DNA of 64,000 nt from Flavobacteriales bacterium (GTDB lineage: Bacteria; Bacteroidota; Bacteroidia; Flavobacteriales_E; Vicingaceae). Position numbers and translations under genes: made by a program. Positions 26,840 to 34,852 of this stretch are shown piece after piece (positions within the stretch are counted from its first letter, which is position 1; each line of letters begins with the position of its first letter). Below the pieces are notes generated by a model. The model saw only the letters and a list, made by a program, of their open reading frames with translations. It did not search any database and had not been told where the DNA came from. The DNA is taken from positions 124,001-188,000 of the forward strand of contig JACJZA010000008.1 of the NCBI GenBank assembly GCA_020635825.1, in the 5' to 3' direction.

Positions 26840-27503
26840 GTTTTTAAAGATATTAATCATTTTTATTATAATAACTGGGTGTGATAATGATTCACAATCA
26901 GTCTCAACTGATTTTGATTTTACTGAAATTGGAATTGCAAAGATAGAGAGTGAGGAACTTAAAGATGGTGATATAATTTTTCAAACCTCAAAATCTAATC
27001 AGAGTAAAGCGATTCAATTGGCCACCAAATCTAAATACAGTCACTGTGGATTGATTTTCAAAAAAGAAAGTGGTAAAGATAAATGGTGTGTTATTGAGGC
27101 AGTGCAACCAGTAAAATGGACTCCTTTATCTGAGTGGATTAATCGTGGAGAAGGAGGACATTATGTGGTAAAAAGATTTATTTCTGACCCAATGCTTCCT
27201 GATGAAATGTTGGTCGAGCTTAGAATAATTGCTGAAGGTTATTTGGGTAAAAACTACGATGTGTATTTTAATTGGAGTGATGATAAGGTTTATTGTTCTG
27301 AATTAGTTTGGAAATCTTATTATAAACTGAATCAATTTGAAATAGGTGAATTACAAACATTAAAAGATTTTGATTTGACTAACGATTTAGTTAAACAAAA
27401 AATGAAAGAACGCTATGGCTCGAATATTCCTATGGATGAAAAAGTTATATCACCTGCCGCGATATTTAATTCGAATAGGCTTTTAACTGTGGTGGAAAAA
27501 TGA
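26829..27503 (+). CDS. Lipoprotein of the YiiX / permuted NlpC-P60 papain-like family
   Basis: 224 aa with lipobox ITGC18. The fold signature is clear: L-K-D-G-D-I-I-F-Q, S-K-Y-S-H72-C-G-L with the catalytic His, I-E90-A, and V-Y-C156-S-E-L-V-W with the nucleophile Cys, the order of circularly permuted NlpC/P60 enzymes. Members act as amidases or peptidases on cell-wall or lipid substrates; the substrate here is unknown. The lipid anchor puts it outside the inner membrane. It overlaps the next gene by 4 bases. Confidence 0.82.
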   Translation: MIGKFLKILIIFIIITGCDNDSQSVSTDFDFTEIGIAKIESEELKDGDIIFQTSKSNQSKAIQLATKSKYSHCGLIFKKESGKDKWCVIEAVQPVKWTPLSEWINRGEGGHYVVKRFISDPMLPDEMLVELRIIAEGYLGKNYDVYFNWSDDKVYCSELVWKSYYKLNQFEIGELQTLKDFDLTNDLVKQKMKERYGSNIPMDEKVISPAAIFNSNRLLTVVEK

Positions 27504-28318
27504 TAAATAGACTTTTAATATTGCTAATTGGAATAGGGATACTCAGTTGCTCTTCTGATATTTATGAATATAAGTTTGAGGATGAGATGACTCAATGTGT
27601 AAAAGATGAATTTAATTCCATTGGGTTTGATATTGAAAATGAATTCTCATCTTATGAGAAATATTTAATTGAAACCAATGTCCTTAAAGATTCTTCTGGC
27701 AAAAGCTACATTAATTTTTATAAAAAGATAATTAAAGAAAATGATTTGTTATTTGCCTGTGAATACAAAATGGATACAACTATCATTAATAACTATAAAC
27801 TATTGAAGAAATGCTATCAATCACATAAAAGAGATAAGTCAGTAGAATATAAAAATTCTAAAGCACATAAACTTCAATCTGCAATGGATTCACTAATGAG
27901 TTTGGAGAATGAAACAGCCTCATCTATTGCAAAAATAGTTATCTCAATATTAGATTCATCAGACTTTGAAATCAAATTTTACAAAATATTTATGCTACAA
28001 TCAGCTTATCTAATTGAAAATGATGATACTAAGCGTAAAATTATTGATGCATTACCATGCATCAGTATTGAGATTAGAAAAGATATGCCAATATTATTAA
28101 ATAACAAGAAAGTAGAAATAGATAATTTTAGGAATGAATTAAAATTAAGTATTAATAATTTTAATGATGATGATAAAAAGATTTATATCATAAAACTTGC
28201 CGTAGAGGAGCAAACCCCAATGTCAATTGTGACTAATGTTAGAGATATTCTTCGTGATGAAGATGCTTTAAGAATCCATTATAGAACACTTGAAAATAGA
28301 ATTCCTTTTAAGAATTAG
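27500..28318 (+). CDS. Lipoprotein of unknown function
   Basis: 272 aa with lipobox LSCS (Cys 17). The mature protein is mostly helical, with a charged C-terminal third. ATGA overlap with the YiiX-like gene indicates coupling, so it could be a partner or inhibitor of that enzyme; that is inference from position only. Confidence 0.6.
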   Translation: MINRLLILLIGIGILSCSSDIYEYKFEDEMTQCVKDEFNSIGFDIENEFSSYEKYLIETNVLKDSSGKSYINFYKKIIKENDLLFACEYKMDTTIINNYKLLKKCYQSHKRDKSVEYKNSKAHKLQSAMDSLMSLENETASSIAKIVISILDSSDFEIKFYKIFMLQSAYLIENDDTKRKIIDALPCISIEIRKDMPILLNNKKVEIDNFRNELKLSINNFNDDDKKIYIIKLAVEEQTPMSIVTNVRDILRDEDALRIHYRTLENRIPFKN

Positions 28319-28349
28319 CTTGTAAATAAGGAAGAAATAAAAAATTTAT

Positions 28350-28381
28350 TTAGAAATAAAGGAGACCTTTTTGTACTTTTC
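28350..28381 (+). promoter_or_regulatory. Probable promoter of the ECF sigma gene
   Basis: TACTTTTC at 28374-28381 differs from TAnnTTTG at one position; TTTAG near 28349-28353 is a possible -33 element. It lies 25 bases before the sigma start. If the sigma factor controls itself, its own motif may overlap; I cannot separate the two. Confidence 0.35.
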
Positions 28382-28405
28382 CCATTAAGGGGATAAATAA
28401 CAAAA

Positions 28406-28945
28406 ATGGATGACACCAAAATTATAGAACTCTTAAAGATTGGGAAGCAAGATAAAGCCTTTCTAAAGCTTTATAAGAACTATCCACAGGTAGAGAAACT
28501 CATTCTATCTAAAGGTGGTTCAAAAGAAGATGCCAAAGATGTTTTTCAAGAAGCATTGATTATCTTTTATGAAAAAGTGTGTAACACCGATTTTAAACTC
28601 ACCTCTGCAATTGGAACTTATCTCTACAGTGTAAGTAGATTTCTTTGGAAAGATGAACTCATCAAAAGAAAAGGAAAACAATCAGTTGATACCTCTTTTG
28701 AATTTACATCAGAAGAAGATGCTGAATTCCAACAAGCAATAGTACGAGAAGCTAAATTCAAGCAGATAGAGAGCATTTTAACTCAAATTGGAGATAAGTG
28801 TCTTCAATTGCTTAAAATGTTCTACTATGAGGGCTTAAGCATGAAAATCATAGCTTCTAAAGTGGGTTTAAAGTCTGAGAAGATTGCAAAGAATCAAAAG
28901 TATAAATGTTTGGAAAGAGCCAAACTAAAAGTGAGTGAACTTTAA
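28406..28945 (+). CDS. ECF-type RNA polymerase sigma factor
   Basis: 179 aa. Region 2 is seen at about 37-60 (SKEDAKDVFQEALIIFYEK, the usual D-A-x-D-x-x-Q-E), followed by a helix Y-L-Y-S-V-S-R-F-L-W that would read the -10. Region 4 is at 133-176 (LLKMFYYEGLSMKIIASKVG, a helix-turn-helix). Two-domain ECF length. The next gene, 40 bases on, encodes a one-TM protein placed like an anti-sigma factor. Its target promoters are unknown; the shared 28-bp element of this window is one candidate. Confidence 0.88.
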   Translation: MDDTKIIELLKIGKQDKAFLKLYKNYPQVEKLILSKGGSKEDAKDVFQEALIIFYEKVCNTDFKLTSAIGTYLYSVSRFLWKDELIKRKGKQSVDTSFEFTSEEDAEFQQAIVREAKFKQIESILTQIGDKCLQLLKMFYYEGLSMKIIASKVGLKSEKIAKNQKYKCLERAKLKVSEL

Positions 28946-28985
28946 TTAACTGTCATCCTAATTATTTATCCTTAAACCAAAAGTC

Positions 28986-31580
28986 ATGAGAAACGAATTA
29001 GAAAATATAGAAATCATAGAAAAGTATCTGAAAAATGAACTTTCAGCAGAGGAGAAGAAAGTATTTGAAGAACAATTAAAAACAGATGCTAAACTTCAAA
29101 AAGAAGTTGAGGTTCAAAGAGATGTTATTAAAGGCATTGAACGAATAGGAGCAAAACAATCTATTCAAAAATCATATAAGAAATATAAATGGGGCAAATC
29201 CGGATTTAATTTAGGATTGGGAGCTACCATAGTGATTGCAGTTACTTCTGTTTTCTTATGGTATAATTCAAATTATAGTAGCTCAACAGTGGTAGATAAT
29301 GTACTACCAGAATTGAATGAAGTAGGAACGAAAGAATGGGCAGATGCAGATAAACTGATACCATCTCAAAAATTTGCTATCAATACAACAAGTGATACTG
29401 TGATTGAAACACAAGGAGGAATAGTGATGTACATTCCGCAAGGAAGTTTCTTGGATGAAAATGGTAACATTATAACTGGAGAAGTTGAATTTGAAGTAAA
29501 AGAAGCACTTGATGCCAATCAAATAATTCAAGGGGGATTAAGCAGTATGTCTGGTAATCGATTATTGGAAAGTGCCGGAATGTTTTATGTGAATGCTCGA
29601 AAAGATGGGAAGACAGTCCAAATTAATCCTGAAAATGGAATTTATACCGAAGTACCCACTGATGAAGTAAAGCCGGATATGCAATTGTTTGAAGGAAAAC
29701 GAATGGCTGATGGTTCAATTGATTGGATAAATCCAGCACCATTAGAAAAATTCTTAACCCCAGTTGATATTCATTCCTTGAATTTTTACCCGCCGAAGTA
29801 TGAGCCTAAATTAGCTGAATTAGGATATGATTTATCAGATAGGGAATTTAAAGATAGTTTGTATTATTCTTTTGCTTGGGAGAATGAAAGTAAAAATAAT
29901 TGCTATAGAATAACTGACATACATAATGGAGATGCAATTATTAATACCTATAGAAATAATGGTAATTTATTTAAAGCAATTGACCATATAAATTGGACAT
30001 CCCATGCCAACAATTTAAAATGTAATGAATTTGATTTTAGTTTTGAAATAAATATAAGTGATAGTATTAGATTAAGTGATTTAAGGTTTCTAAAATCTTC
30101 CGATAATGACAAATATGAATTTATTGATAAGCTACAATTGAATAAAAGCAATAATTCTTTTCTTTTTACTCAAAAAATTAAAATTAAAAAAAGTGGAACA
30201 TTCGTTTTAAACTTTGGATTAAAGACACATTATCTAGATAAAGAAAGTAATAGACATGAAAACCTTTCTTTTGTTATCACAACGAAACAATTACAAAATA
30301 ATAATTGTAGCGGTCCAATTGTAAAATACTCAAACAAGGTCGATTTTACTTCTGAAAATGACACAGGAGCAACTTCATCACTGTTATTTGGAAGGAAATT
30401 ACCTTATCAATTTGCTCAAGAAGAAGTTGATTCAGTTGCAGAAACTTATGATTCATACCAAGTTTGTGGAATCAATCCAGCAAAAATTAAAACCATTTGG
30501 AGTGAAGATTTTAATAACACCATGATTTCAACCAGGGAGTTCGAGGAAAGATTGCCTGCCATTTTTGGAACTTGTAATGACAAAGTATTGGATTTATACA
30601 TCAATAACTTAAATATTGATATGTATAAAATAGATTCGATGGCAGCAGAAATATGTGGAGGAAACAGCAGAGATAATTTTATACAGTTTGCTACCCGTAA
30701 GGATGGGAAAGTAAAAATTGATGATAAACGAGTTGAAAAACTTAAAAAACATTATGAAGAAAAACAAAAGTTAATAGCCGAAGCCATTGCTAAAACCAGA
30801 GAGAAATTTGAAAAAGAAAACAAGCGTTTAAATGAAGATGCAGGGAAAACAAGGGCAAAACATTCTCAGGATGAATTGAAAAGAACAGAAGATAATTATG
30901 TAGAGGAATTCAATTTAAACCTTAAGGAGGCTTATCGTCAACTGGGTAAACCTAAACCAGATAGATTAGATGCAAAAGGTATTTATAAATTAAGATTGAA
31001 AACAGGAGGATGGAAAAATGTAGATGCTTATGTGATGGAAAGCCTTGATAATAGAGAAACTTTAGATTATACAGACCCAACTACAGGAAAAAAGGCAGTT
31101 ATAAAATACGAACCCATATCTGTTATCATTAAAGATGAATCTAAATTTGATAGGTTATTGGTATACATTTTACCGGACCAATTGAACAGTTTTATGAGAA
31201 TTAAAAAAGAAAATGGGATTTACACTGAAAACTTAAATGAATTGATGAATCACAGCATAGTATGTCTTGGATATATTGATGAACAAGCATATTTCTATTC
31301 ATTGGATGGTGTAAAACCAAAAGAATACTCCAATATAGAACTAACATCTATATCACAACAAGAACTCAAACATAATTTAAACCGATATGATAACAAACAA
31401 CGAAAAAGTCTGTTAAAGGATTTTGATTATCAATTGTTTGAAGTTAAAGAACAGAAAAGACAGCAAGTACTAATAGCAAATCAGAAGCTTAGTGAAGAAA
31501 TAATGCAAGTGATATTTCCTTGCTCATTTTCAGCTCCTGAAATAACAGAACAAGTAATAATAGAAGATGATGCTTATTAA
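28986..31580 (+). CDS. Very large single-pass putative anti-sigma / signalling protein
   Basis: 864 aa. The cytoplasmic N-terminus (1-70, helical: EIIEKYLKNELSAEEKKVF) matches the start of Bacteroidetes anti-sigma-like proteins without zinc-finger residues. One helix at about 75-93 is followed by some 770 residues outside. Outer part: an I-P-x-G-S-F-L-D-E-N-G-N module at about 145-225, similar to residues 440-520 of the LRR protein at 6536; a beta-rich region; an acidic/basic coiled coil at about 582-655; and a C-terminal beta-rich part (DRLLVYILPDQLN). Its position after the sigma gene suggests it sequesters that factor and senses something at the envelope. Confidence 0.72.
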   Translation: MRNELENIEIIEKYLKNELSAEEKKVFEEQLKTDAKLQKEVEVQRDVIKGIERIGAKQSIQKSYKKYKWGKSGFNLGLGATIVIAVTSVFLWYNSNYSSSTVVDNVLPELNEVGTKEWADADKLIPSQKFAINTTSDTVIETQGGIVMYIPQGSFLDENGNIITGEVEFEVKEALDANQIIQGGLSSMSGNRLLESAGMFYVNARKDGKTVQINPENGIYTEVPTDEVKPDMQLFEGKRMADGSIDWINPAPLEKFLTPVDIHSLNFYPPKYEPKLAELGYDLSDREFKDSLYYSFAWENESKNNCYRITDIHNGDAIINTYRNNGNLFKAIDHINWTSHANNLKCNEFDFSFEINISDSIRLSDLRFLKSSDNDKYEFIDKLQLNKSNNSFLFTQKIKIKKSGTFVLNFGLKTHYLDKESNRHENLSFVITTKQLQNNNCSGPIVKYSNKVDFTSENDTGATSSLLFGRKLPYQFAQEEVDSVAETYDSYQVCGINPAKIKTIWSEDFNNTMISTREFEERLPAIFGTCNDKVLDLYINNLNIDMYKIDSMAAEICGGNSRDNFIQFATRKDGKVKIDDKRVEKLKKHYEEKQKLIAEAIAKTREKFEKENKRLNEDAGKTRAKHSQDELKRTEDNYVEEFNLNLKEAYRQLGKPKPDRLDAKGIYKLRLKTGGWKNVDAYVMESLDNRETLDYTDPTTGKKAVIKYEPISVIIKDESKFDRLLVYILPDQLNSFMRIKKENGIYTENLNELMNHSIVCLGYIDEQAYFYSLDGVKPKEYSNIELTSISQQELKHNLNRYDNKQRKSLLKDFDYQLFEVKEQKRQQVLIANQKLSEEIMQVIFPCSFSAPEITEQVIIEDDAY

Positions 31581-31589
31581 AAGAAGACA

Positions 31590-31895
31590 TTGATTAAATT
31601 GTTCAAATACATTAATATCAAATTAATATATACCATCATTGCACTGATTATATGGGCTCAAATATATTTGTCTTTAACTACAGAATATGATGAGAATATT
31701 GCCCATTTAATTTTAAGTTGGTTAATGTGGTTAGGATCCTTAATGGCGTTAATAATTATTGCTTTTAGAAGAAGTGAGCGGCTAACCTCTAACAAGTACT
31801 TTTTAATTATTTATATGCTTTTAACCAATCCAATTACTTTGTGGTTTGTTATGGAATTCATAATGGATTATTATGGATTCCATATGGCCACGTAA
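31590..31895 (+). CDS. Three-helix membrane protein, TTG start
   Basis: 101 aa starting at TTG 31590, 9 bases after the anti-sigma stop; no ATG occurs before residue 40. Helices are about 9-27, 40-60 and 74-92. Probably in the sigma operon. Function unknown. Confidence 0.5.
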   Translation: MIKLFKYINIKLIYTIIALIIWAQIYLSLTTEYDENIAHLILSWLMWLGSLMALIIIAFRRSERLTSNKYFLIIYMLLTNPITLWFVMEFIMDYYGFHMAT

Positions 31896-31906
31896 ATTAT
31901 GAATTG

Positions 31907-32521
31907 TTAATCTAAAGAAATGAATTCATTAACATTTGACCGAATATATTTTATTTGTAAAGCATATAAATCCTCTTCATCATACAACTTGTAGAATTTA
32001 GTGTCTAATTCATTTAAAGGGTTATCATCATAAGAATCACTAAACCCTTGTAATGTGCCATCATCATATTTAGCTAGTTCTTCTTTATTTTCTTCATAAA
32101 GGTTGTTAGCAGTATTCATAAGTTCTGCAAACTTTACAGCTCCAATTAGTTTAAACCCATCATAGGCCATTTGAGAATATTTACTACTAGAGTTAAAGTA
32201 AAATTGATTAAAACCTCCATTATTTACCTCAGCTTCTACCCACCATATCGAATAAATAGCTTTTTGACCATTTGAGAGCTTCTTTTCATCTCCAATTAAT
32301 TCTATGTTGTCATAAACAGTTTGAATTAAATTATCATCAGAAATAGTATCTATAATTTCTTGAGTTAAATTTTTATAGATAGGTCTATTATTAAATTCTT
32401 CAAAAAAAGTATCAAATTCTTTTTCTAACTCGGTCTTTATTTGATTGTCTGTTAGATTACTATCTTGTTTGCAACTTAAGAATACACTTGTAATAATTAA
32501 TATAGTAATTAGTCTTCTCAT
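31907..32521 (-). CDS. Lipoprotein with a DMP19-like (DUF4375) domain
   Basis: 204 aa with signal MRRLITILIITSVFLSC, lipobox Cys at 17. The mature domain has IYSIWWVEAEVNNGGFNQFY followed by S-S-S-K-Y-S and a helical end, the E-x-N-N-G-G-F-x-Q-F/Y-x-x-N pattern of the DMP19/DUF4375 family. DMP19 of Neisseria is a cytoplasmic DNA mimic; a lipid-anchored form cannot act on DNA, so the role here must differ. It converges with the sigma operon. Confidence 0.75.
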   Translation of the reverse strand: MRRLITILIITSVFLSCKQDSNLTDNQIKTELEKEFDTFFEEFNNRPIYKNLTQEIIDTISDDNLIQTVYDNIELIGDEKKLSNGQKAIYSIWWVEAEVNNGGFNQFYFNSSSKYSQMAYDGFKLIGAVKFAELMNTANNLYEENKEELAKYDDGTLQGFSDSYDDNPLNELDTKFYKLYDEEDLYALQIKYIRSNVNEFISLD

Positions 32522-32592
32522 TTTATAAGTTTAAGTATTTATCTAAAATAGTTAAATAATTTAAACATCCTTTTTTTCAGTAACTTGGAAAA

Positions 32593-32847
32593 GTGAAAAT
32601 TCTATATATCATATTATCGATCATCATCGCTTTTTTTGCTTTATTATTTGGCGTTGTAGCACTCAAGTCTATTGTAGAAATAATATTAGTAATCCTTAGA
32701 CTTATACTAATGGATGGAACTAATTATGATTATGGCTTTGAATTGGGAAAATTAGCTGCTGCTGTAGGTGTTGGAGTTGTTACTTTTTTTATAGCTCGTT
32801 TCTTGTATAAGTTAATGAAATATGTTTGGAGTTATAGAAATCTGTAA
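32593..32847 (+). CDS. Small two-helix membrane protein, GTG start
   Basis: 84 aa from GTG 32593 (VKILYIILSIIIAFFALLFG). Helices are about 4-24 and 52-72 with a conserved-looking GVGVVTFFIARFLY. No family recognised. The WG-repeat lipoprotein starts 44 bases after its stop, so both may be co-transcribed. Confidence 0.5.
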   Translation: MKILYIILSIIIAFFALLFGVVALKSIVEIILVILRLILMDGTNYDYGFELGKLAAAVGVGVVTFFIARFLYKLMKYVWSYRNL

Positions 32848-32890
32848 ATGTTTTTGTGCAATGTATAGACTTCAATTTCGTTTAACTGTT

Positions 32891-34813
32891 ATGAAGTTCA
32901 TTCCATTCATTATATCGTTACTTTTCTTTTCTTGTAAAGAGGTTCAAAATGAACCCCATATAATAGTGATGACAAAAGAAATGGATGCTGCACCAGATGA
33001 TAAATTGTATAAAGTTTTTGCTAATGACCATTTTGGTTTTATCAATTCTAAGGGGAAAGTAGTAATAGATATTAAGTTTCAAGATGCTTTAGATTTTACA
33101 GAAGAATATGCATCAGTAAGGCTAGATTATAGATTTGGTTATATTGACCATACAGGAGAGTTTGTAATTGAACCAATTTTTGATGCAGCAGAACCTTTCA
33201 TCAATGGATTGGCAAAAGTTTATGTAGATGGTTCTCCAGCTATTATTGATAAATCAGGTGAGTTTGTTGTTCAACCAAAAATCTATGCTTCTATTGATTA
33301 TTTCTTTGATGGGGTAGCTATTGTAACATCAAGTAGTGGCTTAGAAGGAGGGATTAATACAAAAGGAATATTGGTTATAGATACTATTTACAAAGATATT
33401 TCTCGATTTAATAATAACAGGGCAATTATAACGAGTGTTAATCATCCAAATGATATTAGAATTAGAGAGCAGAATATAGGAGTAATTGATACAAAAGGCA
33501 ATATCATTGTTGAATTCAATAAGTATTTTGATATTGGAAAATATAATGATGGCTATGCTTGGGTTGAAGTTTATAATAGCTCATATGATGAAGATTCAGG
33601 GTGGAGTAGTGAAGAAGGTATTATTGATACAAATGGTACGCTTATGTTTAAAACGGTTAATAGTTTGGATAGGGTAGTTAGACATGGGCTAATTAAAGCT
33701 AGTGTTGGATATAGTAAAGATATATTTTACACTATTAATGGGGAGAAAATTTTGAATACTTTACCATTGAATCATTTAGGTGAATATAGCGAAGGATTTG
33801 TAGTTAATTGGGATATGTTTATGTATAAAATATATAAAATAAATGGGGAGGAATTATTACCAGAGACATACAGACATGTTTCAATTAGTGGTTTTAAAAA
33901 TGGGATGATACAATTTGAGTGTGATGAAAATGTAAGAGGATTGTTAGATACAACAGGTAAAATATTAGTGGAATGTAAATATGATGCTATACATGATGCA
34001 GGATTGATAAATAATAGAGTGTTTTATAGAGAAAGAGTAGGAGATACTTACCAATATATCTGGGGATTATTGAACGAAAAAGGAGATACAATTCTTCCTG
34101 CAAGGTTTACTAATGTTCAATATTCTGGGTTTGAAACAGAGATTGTTTATGTGGAACAGGATAGTTTATATGGTTATATAAATAGAGATGGAGAATTTGT
34201 ATGGAGCAATTTTCAAGATTATAATAATCTGTCAGCATTCTATGATTTAAATTCATCTAATATGCTAAGGGCTTATTGCTATGTTGAATCAAGTTTAGCC
34301 GACACTCTGAATGATAAATATGAATGGATGAATTATCCAAAAAAACTAAAAACTGAGTTAGGTAAAGAGAAGTTTGGAATAATGGTAGATACTACAAGAA
34401 ATGCTGTGTTTGCTAAACAATATAATGGATACTACACCTATATTTTTAATGCTTCAGGAAATGTTGTGAATGTTGAAGTACAAGATGGAAGATTAAATAT
34501 GATAATGCAGGTTAAGGGTGGTGATGGATGGAAAGATATTGAATACATTCCAAGCAGTTGGTGTGGTAATAGTTATTACGATGTGGAGCTATTAGACGGT
34601 GAATATTGGGAGCTAACAATTCCTAAATATGATGGTGAAATGGAGGTGGAGGCAAGGTTAAGATTTGTTGTAGATGATGAATATAAGGATGGAATCAAGT
34701 TGTCAGAAACTGTGCTCTATAGCAATATTTTTAAGGTAAAGGTGAATTCAGGTCAGTTTTGGAATAAACAAGGTTATTCTCCTGGTGGAATTATGGATCC
34801 TTATTTTGATTAA
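32891..34813 (+). CDS. WG-repeat lipoprotein
   Basis: 640 aa from the ATG at 32891; the open frame reaches back to 32822, but MKFIPFIISLLFFSC is the signal and lipobox. Residues about 30-450 form WG-like beta repeats: FGFINSKGKVVID, FGYIDHTGEFVIE, PAIIDKSGEFVVQ, and later GLLDTTGKILVE and YGYINRDGEFVW, each about 45 residues. WG proteins are widespread in Bacteroidetes and of unknown function, probably binding platforms on the cell surface. The last 150 residues are a separate beta-rich domain. Confidence 0.85.
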   Translation: MKFIPFIISLLFFSCKEVQNEPHIIVMTKEMDAAPDDKLYKVFANDHFGFINSKGKVVIDIKFQDALDFTEEYASVRLDYRFGYIDHTGEFVIEPIFDAAEPFINGLAKVYVDGSPAIIDKSGEFVVQPKIYASIDYFFDGVAIVTSSSGLEGGINTKGILVIDTIYKDISRFNNNRAIITSVNHPNDIRIREQNIGVIDTKGNIIVEFNKYFDIGKYNDGYAWVEVYNSSYDEDSGWSSEEGIIDTNGTLMFKTVNSLDRVVRHGLIKASVGYSKDIFYTINGEKILNTLPLNHLGEYSEGFVVNWDMFMYKIYKINGEELLPETYRHVSISGFKNGMIQFECDENVRGLLDTTGKILVECKYDAIHDAGLINNRVFYRERVGDTYQYIWGLLNEKGDTILPARFTNVQYSGFETEIVYVEQDSLYGYINRDGEFVWSNFQDYNNLSAFYDLNSSNMLRAYCYVESSLADTLNDKYEWMNYPKKLKTELGKEKFGIMVDTTRNAVFAKQYNGYYTYIFNASGNVVNVEVQDGRLNMIMQVKGGDGWKDIEYIPSSWCGNSYYDVELLDGEYWELTIPKYDGEMEVEARLRFVVDDEYKDGIKLSETVLYSNIFKVKVNSGQFWNKQGYSPGGIMDPYFD

Positions 34814-34852
34814 CGGCATTCATAATATTAGTTGTAGCGGTTTAATAGTTTG

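Noticed and set aside
28406..28945. Alternative reading as a LuxR-type regulator because of the C-terminal helix-turn-helix
   Set aside because: The sigma region 2 motif with D-x-x-Q-E and the following anti-sigma-like gene fit an ECF sigma factor better.
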